Assembly: GCA_964390465.1 (NCBI GenBank) | Contig: CAYMIJ010000004.1 | Span: 161,361-225,360, forward strand | DNA: 64,000 bases | Origin: JADZAI01 sp964390465 | GTDB taxonomy: Bacteria > Pseudomonadota > Alphaproteobacteria > Micropepsales > Micropepsaceae | Direction: 5' to 3' | Notes under the pieces: generated by a model | What the model saw: the letters and a program-made list of their open reading frames with translations, nothing else | Database searches by the model: none | Told to the model about the DNA's origin: nothing | Translations under genes and position numbers: made by a program | In this document: positions 25,509 to 34,200 of the stretch, piece after piece | Layout of the letters: each line of letters starts with the position of its first letter | Position numbering within the stretch: position 1 is the stretch's first letter

Positions 25509-26288
25509 ATGCGCAAGATCATCCTCTCAACCGCCCTTGCCGTCAGCGCCCTGTTGCCGCTTCCGGCGCAGGCCAACGCCAATGTGGCGCATCCCGAAGC
25601 CATCGACTGGAGCTTCAACGGCGTTTTCGGCACCTATGACCGCAACCAGCTCAAGCGCGGGTTTCAGGTCTATAAGGAAGTCTGTTCTTCCTGCCATGGG
25701 TTGAACCTCATAGCCTATCGTAATCTGCATGATGAAGGCGGGCCGGAGTTCACCGAGGAAGAGGCCAAAGCACTCGCCGCTGAGGCACAGGTGCCGTCAC
25801 TCGACGATCAGGGTCAGCCCACGACCCGCAAAGGTATTCTGGCCGACCACTTCCCCTATCAGACGACGCCAGCTGAAAAGGCGACGCTGAAAGGTGCCTA
25901 TGGCCTCATCCCGCCTGACCTTTCGCTGATGGCGAAAGCGCGTGAAGCGGGCGCTGATTACATTCATGCGATCCTGACCGGCTATGACAAGCCGGTGCCG
26001 CATGGCGTCACCATTCCGCAGGGCGGCAATTACAACCCGTATTTCGCGGGCGGCAACATCGCCATGCCAAAGCCTTTGAGTGATGGTCAGGTCGAGTATG
26101 CTGAGGCAGGTGTGCCGCGCACGGTCGACCAGTATTCCAAGGATGTCGCCGCGTTCCTGATGTGGGCGGCAGAACCGAAGCTGGAAGCGCGTCACCGCAT
26201 CGGGTTCGGTGTCATCCTGTTCCTCGGACTACTCTCAGCGCTGCTTTTCCTGTCGTACAAGCGGGTCTGGCGGAACGTCGAACATTGA
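25509..26288 (+). CDS. petC: cytochrome c1
   Basis: 259 residues from ATG 25509; GTG 25497 and ATG 25500 are in frame but lie on the RBS (AAGGAG 25492-25497), so 25509 is preferred. Signal peptide MRKIILSTALAVSALLPLPAQA, haem c motif CSSCH (59-63), a Met-ligand region around GGNIAMPKPLSDG and a C-terminal TM anchor (FGVILFLGLLSALLFLSYK). It accepts electrons from the Rieske cluster and passes them to soluble cytochrome c. Last gene of petABC; a strong terminator follows. Confidence 0.96.
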   Translation: MRKIILSTALAVSALLPLPAQANANVAHPEAIDWSFNGVFGTYDRNQLKRGFQVYKEVCSSCHGLNLIAYRNLHDEGGPEFTEEEAKALAAEAQVPSLDDQGQPTTRKGILADHFPYQTTPAEKATLKGAYGLIPPDLSLMAKAREAGADYIHAILTGYDKPVPHGVTIPQGGNYNPYFAGGNIAMPKPLSDGQVEYAEAGVPRTVDQYSKDVAAFLMWAAEPKLEARHRIGFGVILFLGLLSALLFLSYKRVWRNVEH

Positions 26289-26318
26289 GCGCAACGTCAG
26301 TTGTTTCTCTTATGTCAG

Positions 26319-26340
26319 ATGGCCGGGCTTGCCCGGCCAT
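26319..26340 (+). terminator. rho-independent terminator of petABC
   Basis: Nine-bp perfect stem ATGGCCGGG/CCCGGCCAT with loop CTTG, 30 bases after the petC stop and followed by TTGCTTT. Its position separates the bc1 operon from the following cytochrome gene. Confidence 0.8.
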
Positions 26341-26500
26341 TTGCTTTGATGGGCCGCGCTTCCACCAGATCTCCGACCGATCAGTGCTTTTGTGACGGGT
26401 GAACAGGGTCTGCTTGATTTGCGTCAAGTCTATGCCTTTGGGTCATCTCGGTAAGAGGCAGGGGCCGGGCCTTCCCGGTGCTCTGTTCAGGAGATGCCTT

Positions 26501-27115
26501 ATGAACCGCGTTCGTATTATACACACATTTCTCGCCTTGTTTGCGACAGCGGCCTATCTGGCCAGCGACGTGAAAGGCCTGCATCAGTGGCTCGGCTATG
26601 GCGTGCTGGCAGTGATTATCGCCCGTTTGATCATGGTGTTCACATCCGGGCCCCAGATGGGCTTGTTTCGCTTCTATCCGCGTTTTGCTGGCCTGAAGCC
26701 CGGCGCGGCACTGACTCATCCAGCCATCAGCCGAGTGCTACTGGCCGCGATTGCCATCTCGCTCATCGGCACGGTGGCGACGGGCATTTCCATGGACCAG
26801 GGCAAGGCGCTGGGGCGGGTTCTGGCACCTGCTGCCCAAGCGGCAGAGCGCGATGCTGATGATGATGACGAGGGCGCGGCCGCGGGTCGTTCAACAGGCG
26901 CAGGTCGGGCGGCACAAGAAGCGGTCCGCCAGGGCAATGAGGAAGGCGAGGGCGCTGGAGGCAAAAAAGAAAATGAATGGCTGGAAGAGCTGCACGAAAC
27001 ATTTGGGAACGCGCTGCTGATTTCGGTCCTGCTCCATGTTTCCTATCTGCTCGCCTTCAAGCGTCCTCTGGCGCTCTATATGCTGTATGCAAGACGTCCC
27101 AAAACGGCAGCCTGA
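26501..27115 (+). CDS. cytochrome b561-like membrane protein
   Basis: 204 residues from ATG 26501 with RBS AGGAG 7 bases upstream. Four hydrophobic segments: about 5-22, 27-47, 78-96 and 170-188. Haem-ligand His candidates are H8 (RIIHTFLA), H28 (KGLHQWLGY), H164 (ELHETFGN) and H178 (LLHVSYL), the pattern of the cytochrome b/b6-type b561 family of four-helix dihaem proteins. Between helices 3 and 4 there is an about 45-residue low-complexity insert with DADDDDEG, Ala/Gly runs and KKENEW. It probably moves electrons across the inner membrane; partner unknown. Confidence 0.85.
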   Translation: MNRVRIIHTFLALFATAAYLASDVKGLHQWLGYGVLAVIIARLIMVFTSGPQMGLFRFYPRFAGLKPGAALTHPAISRVLLAAIAISLIGTVATGISMDQGKALGRVLAPAAQAAERDADDDDEGAAAGRSTGAGRAAQEAVRQGNEEGEGAGGKKENEWLEELHETFGNALLISVLLHVSYLLAFKRPLALYMLYARRPKTAA

Positions 27116-27141
27116 AGGAGGCGTCCGTTTTTCTTGCGTGG

Positions 27142-27171
27142 GGGGCGATGCGTGATAAAACGCGCCGCCCC
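27142..27171 (+). promoter_or_regulatory. stem-loop in the mtnP leader
   Basis: Outer stem GGGGCG/CGCCCC, a small internal loop, inner stem GCGT/ACGC and a GATAAA loop, 26 bases before the mtnP start and after the stop of the b561 gene. It has no T tract, so it may be a weak terminator of the upstream gene or a leader structure of the methionine-salvage operon. It does not match a SAM riboswitch that I know. Confidence 0.35.
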
Positions 27172-27196
27172 TTCTGATGTGACGGAAAGAAAAGCG

Positions 27197-28072
27197 ATGG
27201 CGCATACGGTTCTTGGCATCATCGGCGGCAGCGGCGTCTATCAGATTGACGGGTTGCAGAACGCGGCATGGAAGCGCGTGGCCAGCCCTTGGGGTGAAGC
27301 CTCTGACGAGATTCTGTTCGGCACACTGAACGGCGTCGAGATGCGCTTTCTGCCACGTCATGGCCGTGGTCATGTTCATTCGCCCACCTCGATCAACTAC
27401 CGCGCCAATATCGATGCGATGAAGAGGGCGGGGGTGACAGACCTTATTTCAGTTTCAGCCTGCGGCTCGTTCAAGGAAGAATTACCGCCCGGTCATTTCG
27501 TGGTCGTGGATCAATTCATCGACCGCACTCATCAGCGCGGAAAATCATTCTTCGGCCCTGGTTTCGTGGCCCATGTGTCTATGGCACACCCGACCTGCAA
27601 ACGGCTTGATGCGGCACTTTATGAGGCCGCGCAGGAAGCTGGACTCGCGGTCACCCGAGGCGGCACATACCTCGCGATGGAAGGTCCGCAGTTCTCCACC
27701 CAGGCGGAATCGCTCCTGTACAAGTCATGGGGCTGTTCGGTGATCGGCATGACGGCCATGCCGGAAGCTAAGCTCGCCCGCGAGGCCGAGCTGCCCTATG
27801 CCCTTGTTGCTATGGTGACGGATTACGACTGCTGGCACCCGGGCCACGATCACGTCACAGTCGATCAGGTGGTGAAAATCCTCAGCCAGAATGCCGACAA
27901 CGCGCGTGCACTCATCAAGGCAGTGGCGCCGAAACTCGGACCCAACCGCACGCCATCATCGCAGGGCATTGAGAGCGTGCTTGATACGGCATTCATCACG
28001 GCGCCGGAAAAACGTGATCCAGTGTTGTTCGGAAAATTGGATGCGGTCGCAGGCCGCGTGCTGAAGGGATGA
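27197..28072 (+). CDS. mtnP: S-methyl-5'-thioadenosine phosphorylase
   Basis: 291 residues from ATG 27197; the open frame reaches 27134 but GGAAAG stands before 27197 and the product then begins MAHTVLGIIGGSGVYQ. Family motifs RHGRGHVHSPTSINYRAN (phosphate and ribose contacts), TYLAMEGPQFST and MTAMPEAKLAREAELPYA are present. It phosphorolyses methylthioadenosine, the by-product of polyamine synthesis, to adenine and methylthioribose-1-phosphate. The next two genes use both products: apt takes adenine, mtnA takes the sugar. Confidence 0.96.
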   Translation: MAHTVLGIIGGSGVYQIDGLQNAAWKRVASPWGEASDEILFGTLNGVEMRFLPRHGRGHVHSPTSINYRANIDAMKRAGVTDLISVSACGSFKEELPPGHFVVVDQFIDRTHQRGKSFFGPGFVAHVSMAHPTCKRLDAALYEAAQEAGLAVTRGGTYLAMEGPQFSTQAESLLYKSWGCSVIGMTAMPEAKLAREAELPYALVAMVTDYDCWHPGHDHVTVDQVVKILSQNADNARALIKAVAPKLGPNRTPSSQGIESVLDTAFITAPEKRDPVLFGKLDAVAGRVLKG

Positions 28073-28611
28073 TGCCCATGGCCTTTAATCTGCGCAGTGC
28101 GATCCGTACCATCCCGGATTACCCCAAGCCCGGCATCATGTTCCGCGATGTTACCACGCTGATGGGTGACGCCCGCGCCTTCCGTACAACCATCGATTTG
28201 ATGGTGCAGCCTTTCGCTGGCGAGCGCATCGACAAGGTGGCGGGCATTGAGGCGCGTGGCTTCATTATTGGCGGAGCGATCGCGCATCAGCTGTCCATCG
28301 GTTTCGTGCCGATCCGCAAAAAGGGTAAGCTGCCTTACAAGACCATCCAGCAGTCCTATGACCTTGAGTATGGTCAGGACACTGTGGAGATCCATGAAGA
28401 CGCCGTGAAGGCGGGCGAGAATGTGCTGATCGTTGATGATCTCATCGCCACCGGCGGCACCTGCGAGGCGGGTATCAGGCTGATCGAACGGGTTGGCGCG
28501 AAAGTGATCGGTTGCAGTTTCATTGTTGATCTGCCGGAACTAGGCGGCCGCAAGCGCATTGAGGCGATGGGTCAAACTGTGTTGACGCTCATCGACTTCG
28601 AAGGTCACTAG
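28069..28611 (+). CDS. apt: adenine phosphoribosyltransferase
   Basis: 180 residues. The start ATG 28069 overlaps the mtnP stop (ATGA); ATG 28078 is an alternative. Type I PRTase fold with YPKPGIMFRDVTTLM at the N-terminus, GIEARGFIIG, KKGKLPYKTI, and the PRPP-binding motif VLIVDDLIATGGT. It converts adenine plus PRPP to AMP. Placement straight after mtnP shows its role in reclaiming adenine from methylthioadenosine. Confidence 0.96.
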   Translation: MMPMAFNLRSAIRTIPDYPKPGIMFRDVTTLMGDARAFRTTIDLMVQPFAGERIDKVAGIEARGFIIGGAIAHQLSIGFVPIRKKGKLPYKTIQQSYDLEYGQDTVEIHEDAVKAGENVLIVDDLIATGGTCEAGIRLIERVGAKVIGCSFIVDLPELGGRKRIEAMGQTVLTLIDFEGH

Positions 28612-28616
28612 AGCGC

Positions 28617-29708
28617 ATGAAGATCAACGGCGCGCCTTATCGCACCATCTGGCTGAACGAGGATGGCTGGTCGGTTACGGTCATCGACCAAACAAAGCTG
28701 CCGCACCAGTTTGAAACGCTGCCGCTTTCGTCGGTGAACGACGCTGCGCATGCCATCAAGGCGATGATCGTGCGTGGCGCACCACTTATTGGGGCCACGG
28801 CGGCTTATGGTGTGGCGATGGCTTTGCGTGCCGATCCATCCGATGCGGCGTTGGATGACGCAGCCCACCTTCTAGCCGAAACGCGCCCTACCGCCATCAA
28901 TCTGCGCTGGGCCATTGGCGAGGTTGTGGCCACCGTGCGCGGTCTGACACCTGATGCACGCATCGCTGCCGCTTATGCCAAGGCGTCGCAAATCTGCGAG
29001 AATGATGTCGAGACCTGCCGCCGCATCGGCGAGAATGGCCTGAAGCTGATTGAAAAGGCCGCGGCTGCGAAACCCGGCGAAACTGTCAATATTCTCACCC
29101 ACTGCAATGCCGGGTGGCTCGGCTGTGTCGATTGGGGCACGGCGCTCGCGCCCATCTATATGGCGCATGACAAAGGCATTCCGGTGCATGTGTGGGTCGA
29201 TGAAACGCGCCCGCGCAATCAGGGTGCATCACTGACGGCGTTTGAATTGGGCGGGCATGGCGTGAAGCACACCATTCTCGCCGACAATGCGGGCGGCCAC
29301 TACATGCAGGCCGGGCAGGTGGATCTCTGCATTGTCGGAACGGATCGTGTGACCGCGAATGGCGATGTCGCCAACAAAATCGGCACCTATCTGAAGGCAC
29401 TGGCGGCAAAGGATAACAACGTGCCGTTCTATGTCGCTTTGCCGCACACCACGATCGACTGGACGATGGAGAAGGGTGTCAACGCCATTCCCATTGAGGA
29501 GCGCTCGGCTGATGAGGTGCTGAAGATGACGGGACGTCTGGCGGACGGTAGGCTGGCAACGGTAGAGATCGCCGCCCCGGGCTCGCCCGCCGCCAATCCC
29601 GGCTTTGACGTGACGCCCGCGCGTCTCGTCACCGCTTTCATCACCGAACGCGGCGTGGCCCCGGCGACGAAAGACGGTCTGTTATCGCTCTATCCTGAGC
29701 AGCGTTAA
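28617..29708 (+). CDS. mtnA: methylthioribose-1-phosphate isomerase
   Basis: 363 residues. eIF2B-like fold with IVRGAPLIGATAAYG, the catalytic Cys region LTHCNAGWLGC (about residue 162) and the catalytic Asp in VGTDRVTANGDVANKIGTY. It isomerises methylthioribose-1-P to methylthioribulose-1-P, the step after MtnP in the universal methionine salvage route. Later salvage enzymes (MtnB, C, D) are not in the window. It follows apt by 5 bases, and its stop overlaps that of the convergent dienelactone hydrolase. Confidence 0.95.
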   Translation: MKINGAPYRTIWLNEDGWSVTVIDQTKLPHQFETLPLSSVNDAAHAIKAMIVRGAPLIGATAAYGVAMALRADPSDAALDDAAHLLAETRPTAINLRWAIGEVVATVRGLTPDARIAAAYAKASQICENDVETCRRIGENGLKLIEKAAAAKPGETVNILTHCNAGWLGCVDWGTALAPIYMAHDKGIPVHVWVDETRPRNQGASLTAFELGGHGVKHTILADNAGGHYMQAGQVDLCIVGTDRVTANGDVANKIGTYLKALAAKDNNVPFYVALPHTTIDWTMEKGVNAIPIEERSADEVLKMTGRLADGRLATVEIAAPGSPAANPGFDVTPARLVTAFITERGVAPATKDGLLSLYPEQR

Positions 29709-30382
29709 GCCATTGGCGTGGCGCTGTTGAACAGCGCGAGGGTGCGCTCCAGTGCCAGATCGTGTGCGGCCTTGTTGTAGTCCATGCCGCCACGGGTGAA
29801 GAACCCGTGGCCAGCGTCATACATATAGACTGGCACTTCAGGCCGTTCCGCCTTGAGGCGGTCGATGTTTTCTTGCGGGATGAAACTGTCGTTCTTCCCA
29901 AAATGCACGATCACCGGGCAATGCGGTTTCTGATGCGCCATGTTGGGCACCATAGAGCCATAGAAACTGGACGAGGCCGCAATGCCTTTGACCTGTGTCG
30001 CGCCGACCCAAGCGATGGTGCCGCCATAGCAATAGCCGGTGATGAAGACAGGGCCGCGCGATCTCAGTTGGTCCACACAAGCCTGAATGTCGAGCACCGG
30101 TTTTTCAAAGCCATTGTTCATGGCAAGCGGACGCGCGGCTTCAATCGCCGCCGCATCATGGCTGTCGACCTCAAAGCGCGGTTGCAGGCGGTCATACATT
30201 GAGGGCGCAAGAACCTCATAACCCAGTGCGGCAAAGTCCTCGGAGGTCGCGCGGATATCTTTGTTCACGCCGAAAATTTCCTGAACGATGATCAACCCGC
30301 CTTTGCGCGCGGTTTTCGCAGGCACATGATACGCAGCAAAACTGAAACCGTCAGAGGCGGTGATGTTGATGAACTGGCTCAT
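29705..30382 (-). CDS. dienelactone hydrolase family protein
   Basis: 225 residues, full length for the family. Alpha/beta-hydrolase fold with nucleophile elbow GYCYGG (Cys 118), acid Asp in KNDSFIP (about 165) and His in DAGHGF (about 192), giving the Cys-Asp-His triad of dienelactone hydrolases. It is a cytoplasmic hydrolase that opens lactones or related esters; no catechol-pathway genes are near, so the physiological substrate is open. RBS GGGGCAG lies before ATG 30382. Confidence 0.9.
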   Translation of the reverse strand: MSQFINITASDGFSFAAYHVPAKTARKGGLIIVQEIFGVNKDIRATSEDFAALGYEVLAPSMYDRLQPRFEVDSHDAAAIEAARPLAMNNGFEKPVLDIQACVDQLRSRGPVFITGYCYGGTIAWVGATQVKGIAASSSFYGSMVPNMAHQKPHCPVIVHFGKNDSFIPQENIDRLKAERPEVPVYMYDAGHGFFTRGGMDYNKAAHDLALERTLALFNSATPMA

Positions 30383-30493
30383 GGCTGCCCCTATGTTTTC
30401 TCAATCCATTGTGTGGTCACGCCCCCTGTGGCTGCAAGTGCCTTGACGATACGGGGACGTCACCGTCTACTGAGTTATGGGAAGGTCGATGTC

Positions 30494-30940
30494 ATGCCGA
30501 AAGCCACCCACGCCAGTGTTGATGACTATATCGCCAGCCTCCCGGAGGACCGGCGTGCTGCACTCCAGACTGTCCGCAAGACGATCCTGAAAAATCTTCC
30601 AAAAGGATATGCGGAGGAGTTGAGCTTCGGGATGCCGGCCTATGTCATTCCTCTCAGGGACTATCCAAAGACTTACAATAAGCAGCCGTTGATGCTGGCG
30701 GCCATCGCCTCGCAGAAAAACCACATGGCGGTCTATCTGATGGGGGTTTATTCAAACCCCAAGATCGAAACCTGGTTCAACAAGGCTTGGGCGAAGACCG
30801 GGAAAAAACTTGATATGGGCAAGTCGTGCGTGCGCTTCAGGGCGCTTGACGACCTGCCGCTTGAGGTGATCGGCGACGTTGTCGGTAAGATCCCCGTGAA
30901 GGACTTGATCGCTGCTTATGAACTGTCACGCACCAAATAA
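30494..30940 (+). CDS. DUF1801 domain protein
   Basis: 148 residues from ATG 30494, with GGAAGG about 8 bases upstream. The DUF1801 (YdhG-like) core is visible: VDDYIASLPEDRRAALQTVRK, then ELSFGMPAYVIP and a C-terminal GKSCVRFRALDDLPLEVIG. These small soluble domains are of unknown function, sometimes likened to the frataxin-like YdhG/YjdI group. A TNPase or other partner is not present. The stop is followed by a perfect GGTCACA/TGTGACC hairpin at 30942-30959. Confidence 0.85.
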   Translation: MPKATHASVDDYIASLPEDRRAALQTVRKTILKNLPKGYAEELSFGMPAYVIPLRDYPKTYNKQPLMLAAIASQKNHMAVYLMGVYSNPKIETWFNKAWAKTGKKLDMGKSCVRFRALDDLPLEVIGDVVGKIPVKDLIAAYELSRTK

Positions 30941-30941
30941 T

Positions 30942-30959
30942 GGTCACAGCTTTGTGACC
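30942..30959 (+). terminator. stem-loop after the DUF1801 gene
   Basis: Perfect 7-bp stem GGTCACA/TGTGACC with loop GCTT beginning 1 base after the stop codon. No T tract follows, so it may act as a 3' end stabiliser or weak terminator. Confidence 0.4.
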
Positions 30960-31024
30960 GACTGAGGACTATTCCATCTTCTTTTTTGCGATCAGGCTTC
31001 CAGTGAAAGCCGCGGGGGATCGCA

Positions 31025-31534
31025 GTGAGAATCTTTTCAACCGTCCTGCTGACACTACTAGCTACCGCCGAACTGGGACTTGCGCAGGCCCCTGCGCGGC
31101 CATCATGCGACACACCCGATCATCATGCCTTTGATTTCTGGCAGGGGAAATGGACAGTAAAAAACCTGAAAGGTCAGGCTGCTGGCGTGAGCTCAGTTGT
31201 CATGATGCACAAGGGGTGTGTCCTTGCTGAAAGCTGGACAAGCGCCAACGGCTCCACAGGCTCCAGCCAGAATATCTATTTCCAAGGTCAATGGCATCAG
31301 GTGTGGATGGATGACGTTGGCGGCATGCTGGTTATGGAAGGCGGCATTGAAAATGGCGCCATGGTTATGACCACGTCTGATGCAACGATCTGGGGCGGTG
31401 GAAAACCCGCCTTTCAACGCATTTCATGGACGCAGTTACCAGACGGTTCTGTGCGTCAGCATGGCGAGCGCTCGGAAGATGGTGGAAAAAGTTGGGTAAC
31501 GAATTTTGACCTGAGCTACACAAAGACAGAGTGA
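31025..31534 (+). CDS. secreted DUF1579-like protein
   Basis: 169 residues from GTG 31025 (GGGGGA upstream). Signal peptide MRIFSTVLLTLLATAELGLAQ suggests export to the periplasm. The mature domain begins HHAFDFWQGKWTVKN, with CVLAESWTSANGSTG and a beta-rich body, fitting the DUF1579 or calycin-like group in which FDFWxGxW is typical. Two Cys (about 28 and 65) could form a disulfide. No enzyme residues are evident. It is a single gene ending 3 bases before convergent ychF. Confidence 0.75.
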   Translation: MRIFSTVLLTLLATAELGLAQAPARPSCDTPDHHAFDFWQGKWTVKNLKGQAAGVSSVVMMHKGCVLAESWTSANGSTGSSQNIYFQGQWHQVWMDDVGGMLVMEGGIENGAMVMTTSDATIWGGGKPAFQRISWTQLPDGSVRQHGERSEDGGKSWVTNFDLSYTKTE

Positions 31535-31537
31535 GCC

Positions 31538-32635
31538 TCAGGTATTAAAGCGGAATAGCAGAATGTCGCCGTCTTTGACGACATACTCCTTGCCTTCCAA
31601 CCGCATCTTGCCTGCTTCCTTTGCACCTGCTTCGCCGCCTGCTGAGACATAGTCATCGAACGCCGTCGTTTCGGCCCGGATGAAGCCTTTTTCGAAGTCC
31701 GTGTGAATGACAGCGGCGGCGCGTGGGGCCTTGGTGCCTTTTGTGATTGTCCAGGCGCGCGCTTCCTTGGGGCCAACAGTGAAATAGGTGATGAGACCGA
31801 GCAGGTGGTAGCCAGCGCGGATCATGCGATCCAGCCCGGCTTCTGGAAGTCCAGCCGCTTCAAGATAATCTTTGCGTTCGTCGGTCGGCAGTACGGCGAT
31901 TTCGGATTCGATCTTGGCCGAAAACACCACGGCCTCGGCGCCTTCTTTCTCAGCCATCTCTTCTACGTGCTTCGAAAGCGTATTTCCGGTGGCCGCGCTT
32001 TCTTCGTCGACGTTACAGACATAGAGGACGGGTTTTGAGGTTATGAGGCCAAGCTGGGAGAAGGCGATCATTTCTTCCATGTCCAGCTTTGCTTCGCGGG
32101 CAGGGCGGCCTTCACGAAGTAAGACCAGTGCCTTCGTCATAAGTGCAGCCAGGGCGATCGACTCCTTATCGCCACCTTTGGCTTTTTTCTCGAGCGGTAT
32201 GATGCGCTTTTCCAGGCTGTCGAGATCGGCAAGCATCAGCTCCGTGTTGATCGTCTCGGCGTCGGCGATGGGGTCAATGCGGTTTTCCACATGTGTTACA
32301 TCGCCATCCTCAAAACAGCGCAGTACATGAATGATGGCATCGACCTCGCGGATATTGGCGAGGAACTGGTTGCCGAGTCCTTCGCCCTTTGAAGCGCCGC
32401 GCACAAGGCCTGCAATGTCGACGAACGAAATGCGGGTGGGTACGATGTTCTGAGACTTCCCGACACGCGCTAAAGTGTCGAGCCGTGGATCGGGAACAGC
32501 CACCTCGCCGACATTCGGCTCAATCGTGCAGAACGGATAATTGGCAGCCTGAGCTGCCGCTGTCTGGGTCAGCGCGTTGAACAGGGTGGATTTGCCGACA
32601 TTGGGCAATCCGACGATGCCGCATTTAAAGCCCAT
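31538..32635 (-). CDS. ychF: redox-regulated ATPase YchF (Obg family)
   Basis: 365 residues. P-loop GLPNVGKST (9-17), switch II DIAGLVRGASKGEGLGNQF, the G4-type NKxD replaced by VCNVDEES as in YchF, which explains the ATP preference of the family, and a C-terminal TGS domain with YFTVGPKEARAWTI. It binds ribosomes and is implicated in stress and translation control. It follows pth with a 1-base stop/start overlap (TGATG), the widespread pth-ychF pairing. Confidence 0.97.
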   Translation of the reverse strand: MGFKCGIVGLPNVGKSTLFNALTQTAAAQAANYPFCTIEPNVGEVAVPDPRLDTLARVGKSQNIVPTRISFVDIAGLVRGASKGEGLGNQFLANIREVDAIIHVLRCFEDGDVTHVENRIDPIADAETINTELMLADLDSLEKRIIPLEKKAKGGDKESIALAALMTKALVLLREGRPAREAKLDMEEMIAFSQLGLITSKPVLYVCNVDEESAATGNTLSKHVEEMAEKEGAEAVVFSAKIESEIAVLPTDERKDYLEAAGLPEAGLDRMIRAGYHLLGLITYFTVGPKEARAWTITKGTKAPRAAAVIHTDFEKGFIRAETTAFDDYVSAGGEAGAKEAGKMRLEGKEYVVKDGDILLFRFNT

Positions 32636-33249
32636 CAGTCCTTTTCCTTCTGTGTCTTTGGTTCCGTTGGCTCGCCTCGCAGCACGGCAACCCTGTTCAT
32701 GAAGCCCACGTCATCACCGCTTGCGAGATGAGGTGCGGCTTCAGCAATGGCATCGAGAAGAGGGGCAAGCCAAGCCTGATCGTCCTTGCTGAAATTGCCA
32801 AGCACATGGCCTGTCACACGGGATTTATCACCGGGGTGGGCTATGCCGATACGTATGCGGCGGAAGTCAGGGCCAATGGCCGCTGCAATCGAACGAATAC
32901 CGTTATGACCAGCTGCCCCGCCGCCTGTCTTCACGCGAATCTTGCCCGCCGCGAGATCAAGTTCGTCATAAAGGACGGCAATTTCCGAAGGCTCGATCCG
33001 GTAGAAATGGGCGGCGGACTGCACCGCTTCTCCCGACAGGTTCATATAGGTCTGGGGCTTGAGCGCCAGTACCTTCATGCGGCCGCGCGGCGTGCTGAGT
33101 AGACCTTCGGCCACTTCCGCCTTGAACTGCTTACGCCATGGGCTGAAGCCATAACGCTTGGCGATGGCGTCCACAGCCATGAAGCCGACATTGTGGCGAT
33201 GCCCGGCATAGTCGCGGCCGGGATTGCCGAGACCAACGAGCAGCAGCAT
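32635..33249 (-). CDS. pth: peptidyl-tRNA hydrolase
   Basis: 204 residues. GLGNPGRDYAGHRHNVGFMAVD contains the catalytic His (about 20) and Asn (about 10); PQTYMNLSGEAV and VLYDELDLAAGKIRVKTGG..GHNGIRSI carry the remaining active-site residues. It recycles peptidyl-tRNAs that drop off ribosomes. It lies between the L25 gene (45-base gap) and ychF, forming rplY-pth-ychF on the minus strand. The C-terminus is a short charged tail (EPTEPKTQKEKD). Confidence 0.97.
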   Translation of the reverse strand: MLLLVGLGNPGRDYAGHRHNVGFMAVDAIAKRYGFSPWRKQFKAEVAEGLLSTPRGRMKVLALKPQTYMNLSGEAVQSAAHFYRIEPSEIAVLYDELDLAAGKIRVKTGGGAAGHNGIRSIAAAIGPDFRRIRIGIAHPGDKSRVTGHVLGNFSKDDQAWLAPLLDAIAEAAPHLASGDDVGFMNRVAVLRGEPTEPKTQKEKD

Positions 33250-33294
33250 GAATGCGTCTCCGGGCTTGGCGGAGCATTTTGCTCCGCGACAGCC

Positions 33295-33993
33295 TTACTT
33301 TTTCTTGGCGGGAGCAGCCGCAGCGGCAGGCGCTGCAGCCTTGCCAGCCGGTGCCTTGGAACCAGCAGCAGGCGCGGCAGCTGCGGCATCGGCTGCGGCT
33401 GGCGCTTCTTCGTCAGCAGCTTTCACCGACGGCGCGGCGATGGTGGCGATCGTGAAATCACGGTTGCGGATGACCGGGGTAACACCTTCCGGCAGTTTGA
33501 ATGCCGAGATGTGCAGCGAGTCATTGATGGCCAGGCCGCTCAGGTCGCCCACCAGTTCTGTCGGGATATTCTCGGCCGGGCAGAGAAGCTCAACTTCATG
33601 GCGCACGACGTTCAGAACGCCGCCGCGCTTCAGTCCGGGCGATGCTTCCTGGTTGATGAAGCGCACCGGAATGTACAGCGAGACCTTAGAGCCCGCGTCG
33701 AGGCGAAACAGGTCGAAATGGACCGGGCGGTCCGTTACTGGGTGAAACTGGACTGCGCGCGGAACGACGCGGGTCTTGGCACCCCCGATTTCGATTTCGA
33801 ACAGTGACGAGGTGAAGCGGCCCTCGTGCGAGATGGCTTTTTCGAGTTCACGGGTTTCGATCGCGATGGCGGCGGGTGCTTCCTTGCCGCCATAGATGAC
33901 GCCGGGAACGAGGCCGGCACGGCGTGATGCGCGTGCGCCACCGGTGCCGGTGCGCTCACGCGTCTGGATCTTGAGGGGACGTACCTGTGCCAT
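33295..33993 (-). CDS. rplY: 50S ribosomal protein L25 (Ctc form)
   Basis: 232 residues. The N-terminal L25 domain binds 5S rRNA (GTGGARASRRAGLVPGVIYGG), followed by the TL5/Ctc C-terminal domain (FINQEASPGLKRGGVLNVVRHEVEL). The last about 45 residues are an Ala/Pro-rich tail ending in KKK, common in alphaproteobacterial L25. It is the first gene of the pth-ychF cluster. Nothing else is evident in the 207 bases between it and prs. Confidence 0.95.
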   Translation of the reverse strand: MAQVRPLKIQTRERTGTGGARASRRAGLVPGVIYGGKEAPAAIAIETRELEKAISHEGRFTSSLFEIEIGGAKTRVVPRAVQFHPVTDRPVHFDLFRLDAGSKVSLYIPVRFINQEASPGLKRGGVLNVVRHEVELLCPAENIPTELVGDLSGLAINDSLHISAFKLPEGVTPVIRNRDFTIATIAAPSVKAADEEAPAAADAAAAAPAAGSKAPAGKAAAPAAAAAPAKKK

Positions 33994-34200
33994 AATAACT
34001 CGCCTTTCATGCGTGAACGCCGCCGCTGATCCACCAAAGTGGATGGGCGCAAACGCGCATTATCTTCGTGTTGAGGTCCGGGATCATCAACCGCTCCCGG
34101 AAAGGCGGGCTATCTACATGAGCCAATGCTGCGGCGCAACCCGATTTTGCCATGGGAGCGAGGCTTTTCGCCCGCCAGAAACCGGGAAACGCAAGGTAAA

